Of a stretch of 23,482 nt of DNA, positions 16,085 through 22,468 are shown piece by piece. The position numbers and the translations under genes are program-made. The notes beneath the pieces were generated by a model. The model was not told the origin of the DNA, made no database searches, and worked only from the letters and a program-made list of their open reading frames with translations. This DNA comes from MAG-120802 sp049430265 (GTDB lineage: Bacteria; Actinomycetota; Actinomycetes; Nanopelagicales; Nanopelagicaceae), in NCBI GenBank assembly GCA_049430265.1, contig JBMTBW010000012.1:1-23482 (forward strand). Reading direction: 5' to 3'. Numbering within the stretch: the stretch's first letter is position 1; every line of letters starts with the position of its first letter.

Positions 16085-16513
16085 TTAGTTGACGATAATT
16101 CCCATTGATCTTGCAGTTCCTGCAATGATCTTGGCGCCCTGCTTAACATCATTGGCATTTAAGTCATCTTTTTTCAAGGTGGCAATATCTTCACATTGCT
16201 TCCAAGTAACTGATCCGACTTTATCCTTATGTGGAACTGAAGATCCTTTTTCAAGTCCTGCTGCCTTAAGTAGTAGACGTGAGGCAGGAGGAGTCTTAGT
16301 AATAAAGGTAAAGGAGCGATCTTCATAGACAGTGATTTCAACTGGAACGATCTCGCCTCTTTGCTTCTCAGTGGCAGCGTTATATTGCTTAACAAAGTCC
16401 ATGATGTTCACACCATGCTGACCAAGGGCAGGACCCACTGGTGGTGCAGGTGTGGCAGCTCCAGCTTGGATCTGCAACTTGATAAGTGCTTGGACCTTCT
16501 TCTTCGGTGCCAT
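16085..16513 (-). CDS. rplK: 50S ribosomal protein L11
   Basis: L11 binds the GTPase-associated region of 23S rRNA and is needed for the stringent response and release-factor function. The 142-residue protein shows the N-terminal IKLQIQAGAATPAPPVGPAL and GQHGVNIMDFVKQYN and the C-terminal RNA-binding GSVTWKQCEDIA and IIAGTARSMGI. The length is normal. GGGGAGAAG lies just before the ATG, and it starts 29 bases after nusG. Confidence 0.97.
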   Translation of the reverse strand: MAPKKKVQALIKLQIQAGAATPAPPVGPALGQHGVNIMDFVKQYNAATEKQRGEIVPVEITVYEDRSFTFITKTPPASRLLLKAAGLEKGSSVPHKDKVGSVTWKQCEDIATLKKDDLNANDVKQGAKIIAGTARSMGIIVN

Positions 16514-16542
16514 CTTCTTCTCCCCTTTTTTACCTTTTCTCT

Positions 16543-17223
16543 TTAAATCTTCTGAACTTGGTGGAATGAGAGCTCAACCGGAGTCTCACGGCCAAATATT
16601 GATACTAAAACCTTTAGCTTTGCCTGCTCTGGCATGATCTCTGAGATCGATGCTGGAAGAGTGGCAAATGGGCCATCCATAACAGTTACTGACTCACCAA
16701 CAGTGAAATCAACAACTTTAATATCAGGCTTCATAGTCTTCTTAAGCTCTCTTGGCATCAGCATTTTTTCTGCCTCAGATAGTGGCAGCGGGCTTGGATG
16801 ATGAGAGTTTCCAACAAAGCCAGTTACTCCTGGAGTATTTCTCACACAGGACCAAGACTCATCAGATAGATCCATACGAACTAATACATAACCAGGATAA
16901 ACATTGCGCTTAACCTGCTTGCGCTGACCGTTTTTAATCTCGGTTACCTCTTCTTCAGGAACTTGGATTTCAAAGATGAAATCCTCCATATGAAGTGAGG
17001 TGATGCGCTGCATCAGATTGCCCTTTACTCGCTTTTCAAAACCAGCATAAGAGTGGACGACATACCAATCCCCGCTCTTTGCTGCTAACTCGGCGCGGAA
17101 TGCGGCGACCTCAGGAGATACGATCTCTTGAACTTCTTCCTCTTCAAGTTCAATATCTGTATCTACTGCTACATCACTTGCTACTACTTCATCAGTAGCG
17201 GCAGTTAATTGCTCTTCGCTCAT
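16543..17223 (-). CDS. nusG: Transcription termination/antitermination factor NusG
   Basis: NusG binds the RNA polymerase clamp and affects pausing, Rho action and coupling to the ribosome. The 226-residue protein has an acidic N-terminal extension of about 45 residues (EEEEV is visible), typical of actinobacteria. The NGN domain follows (DWYVVHSYAGFEKRV, PGYVLVRM, NTPGVTGFVG), and then the KOW domain (VGESVTVMDGPFATLPASI). Two ATG codons are adjacent, at 17226 and 17223. AAGGAGGG almost touches the first, so the second is the better start. It follows secE by about 15 bases. Confidence 0.96.
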   Translation of the reverse strand: MSEEQLTAATDEVVASDVAVDTDIELEEEEVQEIVSPEVAAFRAELAAKSGDWYVVHSYAGFEKRVKGNLMQRITSLHMEDFIFEIQVPEEEVTEIKNGQRKQVKRNVYPGYVLVRMDLSDESWSCVRNTPGVTGFVGNSHHPSPLPLSEAEKMLMPRELKKTMKPDIKVVDFTVGESVTVMDGPFATLPASISEIMPEQAKLKVLVSIFGRETPVELSFHQVQKI

Positions 17224-17240
17224 CATCCCTCCTTACCTTC

Positions 17241-17462
17241 TTACTCGCCGAATATGAAGAAAACTAATTTGGTTAAACCTAGATCAAATACTGAAACGAC
17301 TGCGATAACAAAGGCCACGAAAACTAGAACTACTCCGGTATATGTGGTCAACATATTTCTAGATGGCCAGACCACCTTACGTAGCTCATTAATAACCTGG
17401 CGATAGAACAGGGCGATGCGAGAAAAGAAACCTAATTCTTTACTCTCTGAGTTCTCACTCAT
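17241..17462 (-). CDS. secE: Preprotein translocase subunit SecE
   Basis: A 73-residue single-span component of the SecYEG channel. The conserved amphipathic helix YRQVINELRKVVWPSRN is followed by one membrane helix (about residues 41-61). It is the short form common in actinobacteria. GGAAGGATG provides a ribosome binding site 8 bases before the chosen ATG. It lies about 50 bases after tRNA-Trp and directly before nusG, the conserved bacterial order. Confidence 0.96.
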   Translation of the reverse strand: MSENSESKELGFFSRIALFYRQVINELRKVVWPSRNMLTTYTGVVLVFVAFVIAVVSVFDLGLTKLVFFIFGE

Positions 17463-17513
17463 TTTGCATCCTTCCTCTCTCTTTCGTTAACTTCGTTACT
17501 TCTTACAACTGCG

Positions 17514-17587
17514 CAGGGCAGGAGGGACTTGAACCCCCAACCGCCGGTTTTGGAGACCGGAACTCTGGCCAGTTGAGCTACTGCCCT
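17514..17587 (-). tRNA. tRNA-Trp (anticodon CCA)
   Basis: A complete cloverleaf of 74 nt: acceptor AGGGCAG with CTGCCCT, anticodon loop CTCCAAA on stem CCGGT/ACCGG, T loop TTCAAGT, G discriminator and no encoded CCA. Its position directly upstream of secE is the conserved actinobacterial arrangement. Confidence 0.97.
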
Positions 17588-17679
17588 ATATGGCGCTTTC
17601 GAACATGACAAAGCATGGACTTTTCATAATCAGATTTTTTTAATTACCCGATCAAGCAAGCGCCAGGATGGGCAAGTGT

Positions 17680-17740
17680 AGGTGAGCCACCCCCGATAGG
17701 TAAAACCCGCATGAAAAGGGGAGAGAACTCGCGCTCACCT
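17680..17740 (+). promoter_or_regulatory. Possible structured leader of aspC
   Basis: AGGTGAGC (17680-17687) and GCTCACCT (17733-17740) are perfect inverted copies enclosing 45 bases, in which CCCC and GGGG can also pair. The element ends 24 bases before the aspC start, and that start lacks a ribosome binding site. No known riboswitch class is recognised. The pairing may be chance. Confidence 0.3.
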
Positions 17741-17764
17741 GCGCCTGTGAAAGACTTACCGCCT

Positions 17765-18961
17765 ATGAGTAAGCCTCGAATCTCTTCAAGAATTGCCGCT
17801 ATCGCAGAGTCGGCGACCTTAGCCGTTGATGCCAAAGCAAAGGCCCTTAAAGCTGCCGGCCGGCCGGTAATCGGCTTTGGCGCAGGCGAACCAGATTTTC
17901 CAACTCCGGATTACATTGTTGAGGCAGCAGCTGCTGCAACAAAAGTAGTTGCTAATCATCGCTACTCACCAACTCCAGGACTTCCTGAGCTTCGTCAAGC
18001 AATTGTTAATAAAACAAAGCGTGATTCAAATTATGAAATTAGCGTTGATCAAGTTCTAGTAACAAATGGCGGTAAGCAAGCGGTCTATCAAGCATTTGCT
18101 TCAATTATTAATCCTGGCGATGAAGTAATTCTCCCCTCGCCTTTTTGGACCACATATCCAGAGTGCATCAAATTAGCGGGCGGAAAAGTGATTGAAGTAT
18201 TTGCTGATGAATCCCAAGATTATTTAGTAAGTATTGAGCAGCTTGAGGCAGCAAGAAATGAAAATACTAAAGCGCTGCTCTTTTGCTCTCCCTCTAATCC
18301 AACTGGCGCTGTCTATTCAGTTGAGCAAGTTAAAGCAATTGGTCAGTGGGCCGCAAAGCATGGCATCTGGATTATTAGCGATGAGATTTATGAACATCTG
18401 CTCTATGACGGTGCGAGCGCTGCCTCAATTCCAGTTATCGTTCCTGAAATGGCTGATAAGACAATTATTATTAATGGCGTTGCTAAAACATATGCCATGA
18501 CTGGCTGGCGAGTTGGTTGGATGATCGGACCAAAGGATGTAATTAAAGCTGCTACCAATCTGCAATCACATCTTTCATCTAATGTTTCAAATGTGGCACA
18601 AAGAGCTGCAATTGCCGCGCTCGATGGCGATTTAAGCGCAGTTAAGAAGATGGGTGAGGCTTTTGATAGAAGAAGAAAGCTAATCGTAAAACTTCTAAAT
18701 GAAATCCCAGGAATTTCCTGTCCGATGCCAAAAGGAGCTTTCTATGCTTATCCGTCTGTTAAAGGTGTTCTTAACAAAGAGATTAATGGCCGCACTCCAA
18801 CTACTTCTGCTGAGCTTGCTACGATCATATTGGAAGAGGCCGAAGTAGCAGTTGTTCCTGGTGAGGCCTTTGGGCCATCTGGATATATCAGGCTCTCTTA
18901 TGCCACATCAGATGAAGACATTATTGAAGGTGTGACAAGAATAAAGAAGCTACTTAGCTAA
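17765..18961 (+). CDS. aspC: Aspartate aminotransferase (PLP, class I fold)
   Basis: A 398-residue PLP enzyme converting aspartate and 2-oxoglutarate to oxaloacetate and glutamate. The N-terminal stretch SESATLAVDAKAKALKA, then RPVIGFGAGEPDFPTPDY, is nearly that of Streptomyces AspC. The cofactor site is complete: NPTGA near 178, SDEIYE (Asp206, Tyr209) and the Schiff-base Lys241 in NGVAKTYAMTGWR. I start at MSKPRISSRI because homologues begin there; in-frame GTG 17747 and ATG 17711 upstream are alternatives, and none has a good ribosome binding site. It is divergent from tRNA-Trp/secE, a conserved neighbourhood. It ends exactly where the convergent copC stop begins, with no room for a terminator. 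Confidence 0.93.
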   Translation: MSKPRISSRIAAIAESATLAVDAKAKALKAAGRPVIGFGAGEPDFPTPDYIVEAAAAATKVVANHRYSPTPGLPELRQAIVNKTKRDSNYEISVDQVLVTNGGKQAVYQAFASIINPGDEVILPSPFWTTYPECIKLAGGKVIEVFADESQDYLVSIEQLEAARNENTKALLFCSPSNPTGAVYSVEQVKAIGQWAAKHGIWIISDEIYEHLLYDGASAASIPVIVPEMADKTIIINGVAKTYAMTGWRVGWMIGPKDVIKAATNLQSHLSSNVSNVAQRAAIAALDGDLSAVKKMGEAFDRRRKLIVKLLNEIPGISCPMPKGAFYAYPSVKGVLNKEINGRTPTTSAELATIILEEAEVAVVPGEAFGPSGYIRLSYATSDEDIIEGVTRIKKLLS

Positions 18962-19447
18962 CTACTTTCTCCTTTTAATCAAGGTTATTAGCCCAATAAC
19001 TAGCGCAAGAACAAGGGCTGAAGTAATTGGAATAGGCGAAGAGCTAGGGATAGAAACTACCTCTTCTTTAATTGGAGCAGAGATTGCAATCGGTGATTGA
19101 ACTTCAAATCCATAACTATCTTCAATGACATGGCCATCTTTTGAAACCACTCGATACTTAACGCTATAACTGCCATTGCCGTTAATAGAAAGTCCTGCGC
19201 TAATTCTTGCCCCAGATACTTTTGATTCTCCTGAAACTAATTCTCCAGCAGCATCAAAGACTTCAACGCTATTGGGATCATCTTGGCCAATTACCAATAG
19301 CTCTTCATTAAAATCAAGAACTATCTCCATAGGAAAATCCACTAAAACAGATCCACTACTAGGGCTTGCGCTAACTAAAGAGCTATGGCTATAAGAAGGG
19401 CTTAGCGGTAAAAGAATTAGAAGGAGTGCAAGAAAGAGCTTTCTCAT
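18962..19447 (-). CDS. CopC-domain copper-binding protein, membrane anchored
   Basis: A 161-residue exported protein. Residues 1-20 are a signal peptide ending PSYS; cleavage would expose His21 as the new N-terminus, the copper ligand of CopC proteins. The beta-sandwich follows, with SASPSSGS and, near its end, SKDGHVIEDSYGF, which supplies the other ligands Asp104 and His106. A single helix (about 140-157) and an RRK tail anchor it to the membrane, as in the CopC part of YcnJ-type proteins; the CopD domain is absent. It probably binds Cu(II) outside the cell. It overlaps murB by four bases (ATGA), so it is translated with a wall-synthesis gene. Confidence 0.88.
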   Translation of the reverse strand: MRKLFLALLLILLPLSPSYSHSSLVSASPSSGSVLVDFPMEIVLDFNEELLVIGQDDPNSVEVFDAAGELVSGESKVSGARISAGLSINGNGSYSVKYRVVSKDGHVIEDSYGFEVQSPIAISAPIKEEVVSIPSSSPIPITSALVLALVIGLITLIKRRK

Positions 19448-20469
19448 AGATTTAAACCAACTAGAGCAACTTCTACCTCTAGCAAGATTCCAAACTTATC
19501 CTTTACTGCCTTTCTTGCACGTCTCGCCAGCTCTAATATGTCATCTGCGCTAGCACTTCCAGTATTAACAAGTGCTAATACATGCTTACTAGAAATACCT
19601 GCGCCATTATGGCTCTCACCTTTTTTCACTCCAGAATTTTCCATAAGCCAGGCAGCAGATGTTTTTACTCGCCCATCTTCTTGGGGCCATCTAGGCGCGC
19701 TCTCTGGAAGCTTCTCTGCATCTTTTGCATCTAATATCGGGTTAACAAAGAAAGAACCAGCAGACCAGCTATTGCTATCTTTTTCATCAAGGAGCATCCC
19801 CTTAGCAGCTCTTAAAACTAATACTGCTTTTCTTAGCTCTGTAATTAATACTCGCTCGCCTAATTTAACCTTTAGATAATTGGCAAGCTCGCTATAAGTA
19901 ATAGGAAGGCTCATCTCGCCCTGTCTTAATTGGAAAGTTACTTCAAGCACGACATATCTTCCATTACTTCTCTTAAAAATAGATGAGCGATAAGAGAACT
20001 CACACTCTGAATTAGAGAAAGTCTTATAAGCGCTCTCTTTCCTATCCCAGCATCTAACTCTTGCTACAACCTCTGATATCTCATGGCCATATGCGCCGAT
20101 ATTTTGAATTGGAGCAGCTCCCACACTTCCTGGAATTCCAGACATACTCTCAAGGCCAGCAAAACCTTTTTCAATCATAAATGCCACAAATTCATCCCAA
20201 TTCTCACCAGATGCAACGCTAATCATTCCCCCACTACAGGCATCGATAGCAAAGGTATTTCCCTTGGTTTCAACGTGAATTACTGTGCCGCTAAATCCAG
20301 CATCAGAGATCAAAACATTAGATCCCCCGCCCATTATTAATACTTCATCGCCAGCGCTATCTGCAGCTTTTATAGCTTCAACTAGCTCACTCTCACTTGA
20401 TACGCGAACAAATTTATTCGCCGGCCCACCAACTCTAAGGCTGGTGTAATTGGCAAGTAGCTCGCTCAT
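19444..20469 (-). CDS. murB: UDP-N-acetylmuramate dehydrogenase
   Basis: A flavoenzyme that reduces UDP-GlcNAc-enolpyruvate to UDP-MurNAc in peptidoglycan synthesis, 341 residues. The FAD-binding region shows LRVGGPANKF, MGGGSNVLISD (47-56) and SGIPGSVGAAPIQNIGAYG. Catalytic residues are in place: YR at 160-161, Ser239 in SAGSFF and a Glu in the C-terminal LEVEVALVG. The usual AGSFFKNP is AGSFFVNP here. I start at ATG 20469; GTG 20493 would add eight residues and overlap the glycosyltransferase stop. In actinobacteria murB commonly lies downstream of rpmG, as here. Confidence 0.93.
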   Translation of the reverse strand: MSELLANYTSLRVGGPANKFVRVSSESELVEAIKAADSAGDEVLIMGGGSNVLISDAGFSGTVIHVETKGNTFAIDACSGGMISVASGENWDEFVAFMIEKGFAGLESMSGIPGSVGAAPIQNIGAYGHEISEVVARVRCWDRKESAYKTFSNSECEFSYRSSIFKRSNGRYVVLEVTFQLRQGEMSLPITYSELANYLKVKLGERVLITELRKAVLVLRAAKGMLLDEKDSNSWSAGSFFVNPILDAKDAEKLPESAPRWPQEDGRVKTSAAWLMENSGVKKGESHNGAGISSKHVLALVNTGSASADDILELARRARKAVKDKFGILLEVEVALVGLNL

Positions 20470-20479
20470 AAGTAGAAGG

Positions 20480-21160
20480 TTATCTCCGCGCACTCAAGAT
20501 GTCGCTACGTCCCCGATATTTTTCAAGGATTCGGTTGTAATTTTCCTTAGATTTCTTCTCCCTAAAATCAGGATCGCTATCGTGATAGCCATGATGGCGC
20601 TCCTGAATGAGCCCTAGATCTATCTGATAAAGCTTTGCCCCAGCTGCTCTTAAGGCAAGACTTAGCTCGATATCGGCATTTCGGTAGTAAGTAGCAGATG
20701 GGTTTGCTCCCCCTGCGCTAAGTGCAAACTGCCTATCAAGTGCTAGAAAATAACTAAATAAAACATCAACTTCTCCAGCTCCTTTATCATCAACGCTTCG
20801 CCATTGATCATCAACATTTACTAGCCCGCCGCGCCAGCCGACGCCCTGATAGCCCTTATCAAGATATTCAAGAGTTGGGGTAATGGCATCTGAGGTAAAT
20901 ATCGTTGAGGGATCCATAATTACTAAATACTTCTCACTTGAATTATTTAGAAAGTAATTGATGCTATGGCCCCAGCCGAGTTTATTCTTCTGAAAAATAA
21001 CGTTCTCATCTTTAAAGCGCTCTTGATAGCTTGCTAGCTCTTTGCCTGAGGCAAATATTGTGATTGGAACATCGCTATAGCTTCTAATTGATGAAACACA
21101 TTTAGCAAAGTCTTCAATGAAATTATCTGCAATTAAGCAGATTCGAATTGATCCAGCCAT
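20480..21160 (-). CDS. Small GT-A glycosyltransferase (GT2-like)
   Basis: A 226-residue single-domain glycosyltransferase of the GT2-like fold. It has an N-terminal RICLIADNFIEDFAKCVSSI, a metal-site strand VIMDPSTIF (Asp83), the acceptor motif YRNADIELSLALRAAG (160-174, the NxDxEL pattern) and the tail ERHHGYHDSDPDFR, typical of glycan-processing GT2 enzymes. There is no membrane segment and the protein is shorter than most of the family, so it is probably cytosolic and may lack an accessory region. It lies 13 bases after rpmG and 10 bases before murB. In mycobacteria this interval instead holds hadABC. The acceptor could be a cell-envelope glycan. Function is inferred. Confidence 0.75.
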   Translation of the reverse strand: MAGSIRICLIADNFIEDFAKCVSSIRSYSDVPITIFASGKELASYQERFKDENVIFQKNKLGWGHSINYFLNNSSEKYLVIMDPSTIFTSDAITPTLEYLDKGYQGVGWRGGLVNVDDQWRSVDDKGAGEVDVLFSYFLALDRQFALSAGGANPSATYYRNADIELSLALRAAGAKLYQIDLGLIQERHHGYHDSDPDFREKKSKENYNRILEKYRGRSDILSARR

Positions 21161-21173
21161 AGCTGGCCCTTAA

Positions 21174-21344
21174 TTAACGGGTTTCGCGGTGAAGAGTTGA
21201 AGCCTTGCAACGAGGACAGAACTTCTTAAGTTCCATACGATCTGGATCGTTGCGGCGATTCTTCCTGGTGATGTAATTACGCTCTTTGCAATCAACGCAG
21301 GCCATAGTGATCTTTGGGCGGACATCCGCACTCTTGCTGGCCAT
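21174..21344 (-). CDS. rpmG: 50S ribosomal protein L33, zinc-binding form
   Basis: A small ribosomal protein of 56 residues. Four cysteines (16, 19, 43, 46; ACVDC and FCPRC) form a zinc ribbon, the C-plus type of L33. Typical L33 sequence is present (ITRKNRRNDPDRMELKKFCP). AAAGGAG lies six bases before the ATG, and a good promoter lies upstream. It follows tRNA-Met in the order known from mycobacteria, here separated by an inserted accessory module. An overlapping longer frame in this region (21170-21613) is a shadow. Confidence 0.95.
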   Translation of the reverse strand: MASKSADVRPKITMACVDCKERNYITRKNRRNDPDRMELKKFCPRCKASTLHRETR

Positions 21345-21385
21345 GGTGACTCCTTTTGTAAGAAGAATTTCTTGTTAGGGGCGTG

Positions 21386-21414
21386 AGAATACCTAGCAGC
21401 TCCAACTATGGCAA
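21386..21414 (-). promoter_or_regulatory. Probable rpmG promoter
   Basis: TTGCCA (21409-21414) and TATTCT (21386-21391) are separated by 17 bases on the minus strand, close to consensus. The predicted start, near 21379, gives a leader of about 35 bases before the rpmG ATG. The promoter lets rpmG be transcribed independently of the tRNA genes, which end in a terminator. Confidence 0.65.
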
Positions 21415-21454
21415 AAAAGGGGATTTTTCCCGTATGGAGCGATGAGAAAAACAA

Positions 21455-21499
21455 ATCCCCAGGCGGTAAATGATTTCTCAAGTTCACCTGGGGCTCTGG
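21455..21499 (-). repeat. Hairpin repeat unit R1 (identical to R3)
   Basis: A 45-base unit whose 45 bases recur exactly at 21625-21669. On the minus strand it folds as a CCCCA/TGGGG outer stem, GGTGAA/TTTACC and TGA-GAAA-TCA with a GNRA loop, with the GG able to pair alternatively with the CC before TGGGG. It is preceded by CAGAG and followed by ATTTGTTTTTC. A TAATAT box lies about 14 bases upstream of the CAGAG. It may be a small RNA or a repeated terminator. Confidence 0.6.
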
Positions 21500-21531
21500 G
21501 ATGAATATTACAACACTTAAACCAAATAAAA

Positions 21532-21575
21532 ATCCCCGGCGCGCTAATTGCTTTCGCAACTCCGTCCGGGGCTCT
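21532..21575 (-). repeat. Hairpin repeat unit R2 (diverged, fold kept)
   Basis: The second unit keeps CAGAGCCCC at one end, GGGGAT at the other, and the central GAAA loop. The paired arms differ from R1: outer CCCCGG/CCGGGG and inner TTGC-GAAA-GCAA. Paired changes on both arms point to selection on RNA structure. On the minus strand a TTGTGG-17-TATGAT promoter-like pair (21589-21617) precedes it, and ATTTTTATTT follows. Confidence 0.6.
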
Positions 21576-21588
21576 GAGCAAACTTTAT

Positions 21589-21617
21589 CATAAGAAGCAT
21601 TAGTTATATCCACAAGA
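21589..21617 (-). promoter_or_regulatory. Promoter-like pair before hairpin unit R2
   Basis: TTGTGG and TATGAT are spaced by 17 bases on the minus strand, and AAAGTTTGCTCAGAG of unit R2 follows directly. The -10 box is strong and the -35 box partial. It would produce an RNA of about 60 bases ending at the R2 T-run. Confidence 0.4.
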
Positions 21618-21624
21618 AAAGACT

Positions 21625-21669
21625 ATCCCCAGGCGGTAAATGATTTCTCAAGTTCACCTGGGGCTCTGG
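21625..21669 (-). repeat. Hairpin repeat unit R3 (identical to R1)
   Basis: An exact copy of R1 170 bases away, lying just upstream of the HEPN gene on the plus strand. On the minus strand it shares TAAAGTTTGC and CAGAGCCCC with the start of R2, so the homology extends beyond the hairpin. ATAGTCTTTTC follows the stem. If the plus strand is transcribed, this hairpin sits in the 5' leader of the HEPN gene. Confidence 0.6.
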
Positions 21670-21682
21670 TGCAAACTTTACT

Positions 21683-22273
21683 ATGGAGAATCAAAAAGGA
21701 CAATTGAATTTAAGCAAATACGAACTATTTATCTTAATTTCAGAAATATCAGCTGCGCTCTGGGTACACATTGCTGTTTTTGAAGTTACCTTGCGTAACT
21801 CAATTCATAGTTTACTAACCAAGATTTCTGGTTCTGAGTTTTGGTGGCGCACCCCGAATTTACTTTCAAAAAGAGATCATTTAGACATAATGCGTATAGA
21901 GCAAAAACTGCCTTCCGATAAGGCTTCGGTTTCTTCGTATAAAGTTATGGAAAGAATTAGTTTGTCTTTCTGGGTTGAACTTTGCAGCTCGCGTTACTAC
22001 GAGAAAATTTGGAAGAAGTTAGAAGTGGAAATTCCTTCATTGCTAGAGCGAAGAAAAGACTTCTACAACAAGGCCCGTGAGATAAGAAACCTTCGAAATG
22101 TTATTGCCCATCATGGGCCGATTCTGCGTCGAGATTTATTCCGTGATCATGCATATCTACATGAGCTAACAGCGCTATTAGACCCAGAGCTAGCTAATGA
22201 AGTAAAAAGAAAGTCGCGCGTTCTGGATTTACTCCTGAACGCGCGATTAGTTGGTAGCGGAGGCGGGATTTGA
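21683..22273 (+). CDS. Abi-like HEPN-domain protein (probable RNase toxin or defence protein)
   Basis: A 196-residue protein resembling the Abi-like family (AbiD/F type). The recognisable pattern is LWVHIAVFEVTLRNSIH (27-43), SLSFWVEL (93-100), YEKIW and IRNLRNVIAHHGPI (134-147). Arg138 to His143 is the RxxxxH motif of HEPN ribonucleases. Family members act in abortive infection or as RNase toxins; the target here is unknown. The ATG has no Shine-Dalgarno site. The frame runs through the tRNA terminator and ends inside tRNA-Met, so the last 15-20 residues (after KRKSRVLDLLL) are probably not native family sequence. The location between tRNA-Met and rpmG breaks a conserved order and suggests acquisition. 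Confidence 0.75.
   Translation: MENQKGQLNLSKYELFILISEISAALWVHIAVFEVTLRNSIHSLLTKISGSEFWWRTPNLLSKRDHLDIMRIEQKLPSDKASVSSYKVMERISLSFWVELCSSRYYEKIWKKLEVEIPSLLERRKDFYNKAREIRNLRNVIAHHGPILRRDLFRDHAYLHELTALLDPELANEVKRKSRVLDLLLNARLVGSGGGI
22201..22246 (-). terminator. Terminator of the tRNA-Thr/tRNA-Met unit
   Basis: TCGCGCGTTC and GAACGCGCGA form a perfect 10-bp stem around 13 bases (22214-22246). On the minus strand CTTTCTTTTTACT follows. It begins five bases past the tRNA-Met CCA. It lies within the C-terminal codons of the opposite-strand HEPN gene. Confidence 0.8.
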
Positions 22274-22328
22274 ACCCACGACACAGCGATTATGAGCCGC
22301 TTGCTCTACCAAGCTGAGCTACCCCGCC
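22252..22328 (-). tRNA. tRNA-Met (anticodon CAT, elongator type)
   Basis: Cloverleaf of 77 nt with CCA encoded: acceptor GGCGGGG with CTCCGCT, D stem GCTC/GAGC, anticodon loop CTCATAA on AGCGG/TCGCT and T loop TTCAAAT. It lacks the three G-C pairs of initiator tRNA, so it is the elongator. The acceptor has G1-U72 and G6-U67 wobble pairs, both caused by bases in the 3' half. The opposite-strand HEPN gene overlaps its last 22 bases. Confidence 0.93.
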
Positions 22329-22350
22329 AAGAGTTTCTTGCTTTACTGCG

Positions 22351-22423
22351 AGCCCCCCATCGGAATCGAACCGATGACCTTTTCCTTACCATGGAAACGC
22401 TCTACCGACTGAGCTAGGGGGGC
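22351..22423 (-). tRNA. tRNA-Thr (anticodon GGT)
   Basis: A complete 73-nt cloverleaf: acceptor GCCCCCC with GGGGGGC, D stem GCTC/GAGC, anticodon loop ATGGTAA on TTTCC/GGAAA, T loop TTCGATT and T discriminator; CCA is not encoded. It lies 22 bases upstream of tRNA-Met and is presumably cotranscribed. A TATTCT box at 22445-22450 may be the -10. Confidence 0.96.
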
Positions 22424-22468
22424 CGATTAGAAAAGCGAGGCTTAAGAATACCTGATTCTAAAGCTCAC

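Noticed and set aside
21417..21440. Weak GGGA-AAAA-TCCC hairpin followed by six Ts (minus strand)
   Set aside because: A four-base-pair stem is too weak for a confident terminator, and it abuts the rpmG promoter.
21345..21450. Direct repeat of the tRNA-Met 3' end as a second attachment site
   Set aside because: No stretch near rpmG matches the tRNA 3' sequence beyond a few bases, so an integrated element with paired att sites is not shown.
21170..21613. 147-codon minus-strand open frame
   Set aside because: It runs out of frame through rpmG, its promoter and two hairpin units. The correct gene is the 56-residue L33 at 21174-21344.
21440..21690. Repeats R1-R3 as a CRISPR array
   Set aside because: Only three units, unequal spacing (77 and 93 bases), one unit strongly diverged, and no cas genes. 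The pattern is that of structured RNA units.
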